From positions 1-14,625 of the forward strand of contig WRJV01000307.1 in NCBI GenBank assembly GCA_009778415.1: a stretch of 14,625 nucleotides of DNA, given 5' to 3'. Shown here one piece after another: positions 7,391-12,430 of this stretch; position 1 is the stretch's first letter, and every line of letters begins with the position of its first letter. Both the position numbers and the translations under genes were made by a program. The DNA is from Clostridiales bacterium. GTDB lineage: Bacteria > Bacillota > Clostridia > Peptostreptococcales > Anaerovoracaceae. The notes under the pieces are model-generated. The model worked only from the letters and a program-made list of their open reading frames with translations. It made no database searches and had not been told where the DNA came from.

Positions 7391-8126
7391 AAAAGGGTTC
7401 CTGTCCGTCGAGGCTTCAATATTTGTCCCGATGTTCGTCATCGCGGTCCTGACGATCGGCTACCTGATAAAGGTGGCAGCGGTTTCAGAAAACGTGATGC
7501 ACGTGATGGCAGACGAGGCGCGGAAGCTCAGCATGTACTCCTACGGCCTCGAGCTGACCCACTTAAAGTTCAAGCCAGACGTTGAGAGCAGGCTTACCCT
7601 CGAAACCAAAGACATCGAGCACCCGTCCGTCGAATCGATGAATTACCTTTACAAGGCCAAAGGCAAGGATGACCTCATTGGCTTTCGGGTTGACAGCGGC
7701 GTCAAAATAAAGCTGCCAATAATTTTCTACGATGGCGTGAGCCTGACTGACACCCTGTTTTTCCGTGCTTTCACGGGCAGGGAATACAAACCGGATTACG
7801 CCGGCTTTGACGACATGGAGGAAGAAGAACCGCGCCTCGTCTGGGTTTTCCCGGTGGCAGGGGAGCGGTACCACGAAGAGGACTGCAGCTATATAAAAGT
7901 CGCTGCAAGGCAGGGGGCGCTCAATTCGGCAATAAAGAAAAAGTACAAGCCCTGCTCGCTGTGCGACGCAAGCGGCGCGTCCGTCGGGAGCGTCATCTAC
8001 TATTTTGAAAGCGCCGGCGAGGTGTACCACCAAGGGTCGTGCTTCATCGTCGACAGGTACGTAATATCAATGGACGAAGCGGATGCAAAGAAAAAGGGGT
8101 ACACACCATGCAGCAAGTGTACATAA
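7374..8126 (+). CDS. TadE-like protein with two C-terminal zinc-knuckle-like repeats
   Basis: A 250-residue protein. The N terminus is TadE/pilin-like: KKG at 6-8, then FLSVEASIFVPMF with Glu at mature position 5, and a membrane helix to about 36. The middle (about 40-150) is unassigned. The C-terminal 95 residues carry two copies of a YHxxxC...PCxxC unit: YHEEDC at 166-171 with PCSLC at 193-197, and YHQGSC at 218-223 with PCSKC at 245-249. Each copy has three Cys and one His that could bind one zinc ion. Similar units occur at the ends of secreted nucleases and of some clostridial Tad proteins. The gene overlaps the DUF5702-like gene by 17 bases, and a hairpin follows the stop. Its role in the pilus is inferred from context. 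Confidence 0.7.
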   Translation: MSKNTKKGFLSVEASIFVPMFVIAVLTIGYLIKVAAVSENVMHVMADEARKLSMYSYGLELTHLKFKPDVESRLTLETKDIEHPSVESMNYLYKAKGKDDLIGFRVDSGVKIKLPIIFYDGVSLTDTLFFRAFTGREYKPDYAGFDDMEEEEPRLVWVFPVAGERYHEEDCSYIKVAARQGALNSAIKKKYKPCSLCDASGASVGSVIYYFESAGEVYHQGSCFIVDRYVISMDEADAKKKGYTPCSKCT

Positions 8127-8133
8127 CCATACG

Positions 8134-8164
8134 GTTCAGTGGGAGTCGCAACCTCCCGCTGAAC
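8134..8164 (+). terminator. Hairpin, partial terminator or attenuator
   Basis: A 12-bp stem with one G-U pair (8134-8145 with 8153-8164) and a 7-base loop starts 7 bases after the stop of the second TadE-like gene. It is followed by TAAATTTTA, a weak T-tract. The next gene starts 29 bases later in the same direction with no promoter between, so this probably reduces rather than ends transcription. Confidence 0.55.
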
Positions 8165-8193
8165 TAAATTTTACAAGGGAGGACTCAAAAATT

Positions 8194-8733
8194 ATGACAG
8201 AAGAGGGGAAAAACACGTTCACGATCGAATACGAACGGGGAATGATAAAGGAATTTGAAAAGAGGATTCTGGCTGAAGGCGCATGCAAGGCATTTTTGCC
8301 TATGGGCTTCGTCAGTGCAGGGGAAGCAGACACTGCGCACTACGACTGCAGCGGGTACCAGCCCATTGCCAATTATGAATTCAAAAACAGCAAGAACATA
8401 GTCGACCTGCTTGAGAAATGCGTCTTTTCCTTGATCGACTCGGCCAGCTACTTGCTGAACCCTAAGAAGCTGGAATTGAATACGGGAACTGTTTTTTATT
8501 CGGACAGCAGGAAGGAAGTGAAGCTGGCCTACGTTCCAAAGCAGACCCCGTCAGAAAAAGTGACGCACGCTTTTAAGGAGCTTTTAAACCATATGGAGAG
8601 CAACGTCAGGGGCAAAGAGTCGTCCGGCTACTTGAAAGCGACGGCGGCTTACATCGAGTACAGCAACGGAAGCCTTTTCGACGTGGTGAACTATTTGGGT
8701 GAGCTGCGGCAGGAGATACACGCATGCGGATAG
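8194..8733 (+). CDS. Short DUF6382-like protein, last gene of the Tad cluster
   Basis: A 179-residue soluble protein. It resembles the N-terminal DUF6382 region of clostridial proteins that sit at the end of Tad clusters: TIEYERGM near the start, a predicted small mixed domain with YDCSGYQPI near 50-58, a helix rich in Leu around 66-85, and a final strand-helix part with LNTGTVFY and KLAYVP. Those proteins usually carry a C-terminal FHA domain after a linker; here the protein stops before one. ATG 8194 is chosen because AAGGGAGG lies 11 bases upstream. The open frame begins earlier (8083), but that part overlaps the previous gene and the hairpin. The role is unknown, and the family call rests on pattern only. 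Confidence 0.5.
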   Translation: MTEEGKNTFTIEYERGMIKEFEKRILAEGACKAFLPMGFVSAGEADTAHYDCSGYQPIANYEFKNSKNIVDLLEKCVFSLIDSASYLLNPKKLELNTGTVFYSDSRKEVKLAYVPKQTPSEKVTHAFKELLNHMESNVRGKESSGYLKATAAYIEYSNGSLFDVVNYLGELRQEIHACG

Positions 8734-8754
8734 GCAAGTAGAGAGCACCAGACA

Positions 8755-8783
8755 TTGACTTTGCGCTTAAACTGGAGTAAAAT
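8755..8783 (+). promoter_or_regulatory. Sigma-A promoter of the AT-rich defence-like island
   Basis: TTGACT at 8755-8760 and TAAAAT at 8778-8783 are separated by 17 bases. The ribosome binding site GGGGAGG (8804-8810) and ATG 8817 follow. It lies in the gap after the Tad cluster, so the next two genes form their own transcription unit. Confidence 0.75.
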
Positions 8784-8816
8784 CTTGAAAGAGGAGAGCT
8801 TGAGGGGAGGTATAAT

Positions 8817-9524
8817 ATGCATCAATTCAAGAAAAATAAAACTAAATTTGTTACAATACTCGCAATAGCATCTTTTATAATTACAACGATTGTGTTTTGT
8901 GGATTAAAGGGGTTAACATCTATTCAAATTTCCTTTTTTGTGTATTTCCCCCAAATCATTTCGTGGAGCTTGCTGTTATTTCTTATTGTGTGGAATGTTT
9001 GGGACCGCTTGTTGTGGAAAGCGTTTTTAAAATTTTGTGCGAGGTTCAAAATTCCAATGCGAAAGGATTTCTACATGCTTGACTTGTCCGGCCGCTGGAA
9101 GGGCGATTATAAGCGTGGTGCATCTGCAAGTGAGCAGGGAGAGGGTAATGCAGTAAGCGACGGAAAAAACCATGGTTTTGTGATCGAGATATCTCAAACA
9201 GCTTCAATGATCTGTTGCAGCACTTAACATGAACATGGTGGATACTCAGACAGTTTTGTGGCAGATATTTTTATTGGACCAAATGAGGAATCATATTACT
9301 TCGTTTATTGTTGGGTTGGATCTCCAAATACTGAATCTGAGCATAATATTAAGCTAAAGACATCGGGTCAATATGAAGGGACTACTATCCTAAGATTTTT
9401 TCCTGCGACGAATAACAGACCCAAAAAGCTCCAAGGTAGATATTACACAAACAGAGAACCTTTGGCTACAAAAGGAACGCTTGAATTGTATTTTGAAGGC
9501 AATGCACTTCTTGAGAGCTATTAA
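8817..9524 (+). pseudogene. Cap15-like (2TM plus beta-barrel) receptor gene, interrupted by an in-frame TAA
   Basis: The frame from ATG 8817 is open to 9524 except for one TAA at 9225-9227. Read through, it would give 234 residues. The first half (136 residues) has two membrane helices (about 10-31 and 36-62), then LDLSGRWKGDY, the start of the beta domain. The second half continues in the same frame (GGYSDSFVADIFIG, a TILRFFP strand, LQGRYYTNR, GTLELYF) and supplies the rest of a beta-barrel. This layout matches Cap15 (S-2TM-beta), a cyclic-nucleotide receptor of CBASS anti-phage systems that breaks the membrane when triggered. No CD-NTase is in the window. GTG 9258 could only restart without a ribosome binding site. 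A sense codon one base away (CAA, GAA, TAC or TAT) would restore the protein. The truncated form probably lacks ligand binding. Confidence 0.65.
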
Positions 9525-9549
9525 TAAATGATAAAGTGGAGTGTGATTT

Positions 9550-10523
9550 ATGGCGTTTAAAGATATTATGTATGCGGATAGCATAAAAGAGATGAAGGAA
9601 TTAAATATTATATTTGAGAAAATTGACGAAGACCATGCTACTAGCATACTATCAAGCGAGATCAATTATTCAAAACTGATGAATTACGCAGTGCTTTTTG
9701 ATCGATATAAAAACGCAAAACAAGACGGGCAATTCATGAAAATAGATTTTTTTCAATTGTATACATTGTCTAGAATCGATCACCATTTGCGTCAAATTAT
9801 CATGATGATGGCACTGGACATTGAGCAGGCTCTAAAAGTCAAATTGATATCTGATCATATCAGTATTGGAGAAGCGACGTCGGGTTCCATATTGGAGTTC
9901 TGGGAATTAAACGATTATTACTTAAACGAAAGATACCGAAAAGACAATTTAAGCTCTAATATTCAGGCGTACCTCTTAAAATGCAAAGGAGAACTAAAGT
10001 GTTTGCCACTTGGAGACTTCCTTGAAGTTGTTCAATTTGGAACATTGCAGAAGTATGCTCAGTTTTTCTATGCTAAATTTAGTACAGGAAAAGATCTAGC
10101 AAAGAAGAAAGTTCTATTTTATCAACAATTGAATAGAATTTTGGTATTACGCAACATCGCAGCACACAATAATCCACTATTACCATTTTTGATTGAACCA
10201 TATGCCGTATCAAACAACCCTTATAAAGATTACGAGCTATTGTCATTTTTAGGTAGGGGGGGGTTAGGCACCGTACGTTAAGCACCAATATGAAAAAGCC
10301 GCTCATTCATGATTTTTCAATGATGCTTCATGTAGCTTATAAAATAATTCCAGAACATCAGTTTAAAAATATATTATTTATGATCGACAATTTTCTAGCT
10401 GAGCATTGCTCAAAAAGCTTAGTGTACTATAAAAACAACTTGGCATTGGTTTCTGCATTTAATTTTATAAGCGAAGTTATTAAAATCTATAAAAACGAAT
10501 TACAGAAGCATGAAACTTGTTGA
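9550..10523 (+). pseudogene. Abi_2 (AbiD/AbiF-like, HEPN) gene, frame split at a run of eight G
   Basis: The first frame (9550-10281) gives 243 residues. It opens after GGAG at 9538-9541 and shows the Abi_2 pattern: an N-terminal helix pair, INYSKL near 38-43, DFFQLYTLSRIDHHLRQ near 66-82, and RNIAAHN at 201-207, an Rx4H motif as in HEPN ribonucleases. Abi_2 proteins cause abortive infection in lactococci. At 10256-10263 a run of eight G occurs, and the frame then ends at a TAA. The -1 frame is open from the G-run to the TGA at 10521-10523 and supplies a plausible further C-terminal helical part (MKKPLIHDFSMML and on), making about 324 residues. One extra G, two fewer, or a -1 ribosomal slip would restore this. 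The short form keeps the HEPN motif. Confidence 0.65.
10256..10263 (+). repeat. Poly-G tract of 8, frameshift site
   Basis: Eight consecutive G in an AT-rich gene. The frames on each side overlap only between 10257 and 10278, so the change of frame must happen in or beside this tract. Such tracts vary in length by slippage in phase-variable genes; they are also common places for sequencing errors. Confidence 0.75.
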
Positions 10524-10548
10524 CACAAACTTGACGGAAGGTTATAAT
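10520..10548 (+). promoter_or_regulatory. Full-consensus sigma-A promoter
   Basis: TTGACA at 10520-10525 and TATAAT at 10543-10548 are both perfect and 17 bases apart. The -35 box overlaps the stop of the Abi_2 reading frame. No gene on the plus strand lies within reach, so it most likely drives a short non-coding transcript. Confidence 0.8.
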
Positions 10549-10555
10549 AAATATT

Positions 10556-10681
10556 AAGGAACGTTTTTTCTTAATAAAAAGCGATGCTTTTTGGGGAACT
10601 GATGCCAGAGTTAGTTCCTATTTTTATGGAATTGATATTCTTTTACTTTTATGGAAAAAGCCGGGCACGGGCCCGGCTTTT
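10556..10681 (+). ncRNA. Candidate small RNA with three hairpins
   Basis: Transcription from the consensus promoter should start near 10556. The sequence then folds into hairpins at 10576-10592 (7-bp stem, 3-base loop, ending in five T) and 10594-10619 (GGAACT with AGTTCC, followed by TATTTTTA), with the GC-rich terminator at 10655-10681 behind them. The 5' end, AGGAAC (10557-10562), can also pair with GTTCCT (10614-10619), which would exclude the second hairpin. No convincing reading frame is present. The RNA would be about 70 bases if it ends at the second hairpin, or about 125 if it reaches the third. It matches no RNA family I recognise. Confidence 0.45.
10655..10681. terminator. Bidirectional rho-independent terminator
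   Basis: AAAA-GCCGGGC, a 4-base loop ACGG, then GCCCGGC-TTTT: a perfect 11-bp stem with an A-run on one side and a T-run on the other. It lies 23 bases past the stop of the minus-strand zinc-ribbon gene and is its obvious terminator. It would also stop plus-strand transcription from the promoter at 10520-10548. Confidence 0.85.
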
Positions 10682-10703
10682 AAATATGGCACTGCAGGTT
10701 GGC

Positions 10704-10865
10704 TTAATCGTTGTAGTTTCTTCGTGACGATTTTTTCTTGTCGCGGCAATCTTTGCATCGCTTCGGCTCGTTGTCGAAACCCTTCTCTTTGTAGAATTCC
10801 TGCTCGCCTACCGTAAACACAAACTCCTGACCGCAATCCTGACACACCAATACTTTGTCTTCCAT
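10704..10865 (-). CDS. Zinc-ribbon protein (zf-trcl family), 53 residues
   Basis: A small minus-strand gene starting at ATG (10863-10865) with GGAGG (10872-10876) 6 bases upstream. The protein opens MEDKVLVCQDCGQEFVFT and continues with GEQEFYKEKGF and RCKDCR. It has two CxxC pairs, C8/C11 and C37/C40, that would hold one zinc ion, then a basic tail. This is the typical size and sequence of the small probable zinc-binding proteins common in Clostridia and other anaerobes; their role is not well established. The gene lies on the opposite strand to all its neighbours, with its own terminator (10655-10681) and a likely promoter at 11014-11042. Confidence 0.9.
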   Translation of the reverse strand: MEDKVLVCQDCGQEFVFTVGEQEFYKEKGFDNEPKRCKDCRDKKKSSRRNYND

Positions 10866-11013
10866 TTTTTTCCTCCATGTAGAAAATGTAAAATATAAAA
10901 AAATAAGTTTAAATATTTAAAACAGTTTTTGGACGATTTTCTAAATAGAGATTTCAGGATAGAAGATTTCCAGATAGGGCATCAGACCATTTTTCTTTTT
11001 AAATATCAAGTAT

Positions 11014-11042
11014 ATTGTACATGATAAATATCGATATGTCCA
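11014..11042 (-). promoter_or_regulatory. Likely promoter of the zinc-ribbon gene
   Basis: On the minus strand, TGGACA (11037-11042) and TACAAT (11014-11019) are 17 bases apart, each one base off consensus. Transcription would start near 11007 and give a leader of about 140 bases. The leader contains a 14-base AT palindrome (10908-10921) and an imperfect 15-base direct repeat near 10949-10978, neither with a known role. Confidence 0.5.
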
Positions 11043-11086
11043 GAATTATTTACTGTTTATGCGGAAAAGATGGTAAAAATTTTCAT

Positions 11087-11115
11087 TTGACAAACAAATT
11101 GACGAATGTTACCAT
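11087..11115 (+). promoter_or_regulatory. Promoter of the rarA-ispH operon
   Basis: TTGACA (11087-11092) is followed after 17 bases by TACCAT (11110-11115), with TG at 11107-11108 forming an extended -10 that makes up for the weak hexamer. The rarA start lies 37 bases further on. The site points away from the zinc-ribbon promoter 45 bases upstream. Confidence 0.6.
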
Positions 11116-11152
11116 GTGAGGAAAGATAAAAACAGGTTTGAAAGGCAGGTAG

Positions 11153-12430
11153 ATGATGATACCGCTATCGACAAAGATGAGGCCGGACAGCCTGGACGGC
11201 TTCGTGGGGCAGGAGCATTTCATGTACAAAGGCGCCTTGCTATACAATGCCATCAAAAACAAGACATTCGACTCGGCTATTTTTTTCGGGCCGTCCGGAA
11301 CAGGGAAGACCACCCTTGCCAGGATAATCGCAAATGAAATGGACGCGAATTTTTTTGAGCTGAACGCATCGGTTACCGGGATCAAGGAGCTGAAAGAAAT
11401 TATTGACAACGCGAAAACCAGGTTCTTCGGGCTCCAGAACGAGACGAGCTACGTGTACATCGACGAGTTCCACAGATGGAACAAGCTGCAACAGGACACT
11501 CTGCTGAAGGCGCTTGAAGAAGGCGCGATCAAGTTTATAGGCAGCACTACGGAAAACCCATACTTCGCAGTGAACAACGCAGTGCTTAGCAGAGTGAGGA
11601 GCATATACGAATTCAAGAGGCTTCTTGCAGGGGACATACTGAAGATACTGGCCCGCACTCTGGCAGACAAGGAGAAGGGGTTTGGCCGCCTTGCCATATC
11701 ATGCGAAGGCAGAGCTCTCGAAGTGCTCGCGGACATGAGCAGCGGCGACGCCAGGGTTGCGCTCGACACGCTTGGGTTCATCGTCGACAACCTAGGCAGC
11801 GGCGAGGCAATAGGCGTCAAGGCGGTCGAAGAGGCGATGCAGCGGCAGGCGACGTTTTATGACCGTAGCGAGGACAAGTACAACCTCCTGTCAGCCCTCC
11901 AAAAATCCGTGAGGGGCAGCGACCCCGACGCAGCCCACCACTACCTTGCGCGGCTTATCGACGGCGGTGCGGACATACTGATGATAGGGCGGAGGCTCCT
12001 TGTCATGGCTAGCGAAGACGTTGGCATGGCGTACCCAAGCGCGATAACCGTAGTGACGTCATGCGTGCAGGCGGCGCAGATGGTAGGGCTTCCAGAGGCC
12101 AGGATACTGCTGGCCCAAGCCGTGACGCTTCTGTCGTCGTGCCCGAAATCAAACGCTTCCATGTCTGCGCTGGAAAGCGCGCTGTCCGACCTTGAGAAAA
12201 AACACATCGACGACGTCCCTGACCACCTGAAGGACTCCAGCTACAGCGGGGCAAAAGGCAGGGGCCTTGGCGTCGGGTACAAGTACCCGCATGCTTACGG
12301 CGGCTATGTAAAGCAGCAGTATTTGCCTGACAATTTATACAGGGAGGGCGTGAAGTACTACAAGCCTACAGAAAACGGAAGCGAGGCTTCGTTTAAAAAA
12401 TACCTTGAAAGTTTGGGGAAAATGAGATGA
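11153..12430 (+). CDS. rarA: Replication-associated recombination protein RarA (MgsA), AAA+ ATPase
   Basis: A 425-residue AAA+ ATPase related to clamp loaders, acting at stalled replication forks in the cytoplasm. The N terminus (PLSTKMRPDSLDGFVGQEH) is the usual RarA opening. Walker A GPSGTGKT is at 46-53, Walker B VYIDEFHR at 101-108 and sensor 1 GSTTENP at 130-136. The family's C-terminal helical domain follows, with IGRRLLVMASEDVGMA and, near the end, GVGYKYPHAYGG. The length is normal for the family. ATG 11153 lies 7 bases after AAAGG; an ATG directly after it is also possible. The stop overlaps the start of the ispH fusion as ATGA, so the two genes are probably translated together. Confidence 0.95.
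   Translation: MMIPLSTKMRPDSLDGFVGQEHFMYKGALLYNAIKNKTFDSAIFFGPSGTGKTTLARIIANEMDANFFELNASVTGIKELKEIIDNAKTRFFGLQNETSYVYIDEFHRWNKLQQDTLLKALEEGAIKFIGSTTENPYFAVNNAVLSRVRSIYEFKRLLAGDILKILARTLADKEKGFGRLAISCEGRALEVLADMSSGDARVALDTLGFIVDNLGSGEAIGVKAVEEAMQRQATFYDRSEDKYNLLSALQKSVRGSDPDAAHHYLARLIDGGADILMIGRRLLVMASEDVGMAYPSAITVVTSCVQAAQMVGLPEARILLAQAVTLLSSCPKSNASMSALESALSDLEKKHIDDVPDHLKDSSYSGAKGRGLGVGYKYPHAYGGYVKQQYLPDNLYREGVKYYKPTENGSEASFKKYLESLGKMR

Noticed and set aside
9258..9524. Separate 88-residue gene starting at GTG 9258
   Set aside because: It has no ribosome binding site and is in the same frame as the upstream Cap15-like gene, so it is the second half of that gene.
10290..10523. Separate 77-residue gene starting at ATG 10290
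   Set aside because: No ribosome binding site precedes it and the frame is open back to the G-run, so it is the displaced end of the Abi_2 gene.
10624..10878. 84-codon minus-strand frame in another phase over the zinc-ribbon gene
   Set aside because: The 53-codon frame at 10704-10865 has a proper ribosome binding site and paired CxxC motifs; the longer frame runs through the terminator and has neither.
10908..10921. 14-base perfect palindrome TTTAAATATTTAAA as an operator
   Set aside because: It is made only of A and T in an AT-rich leader, so it can arise by chance, and no regulator is known.
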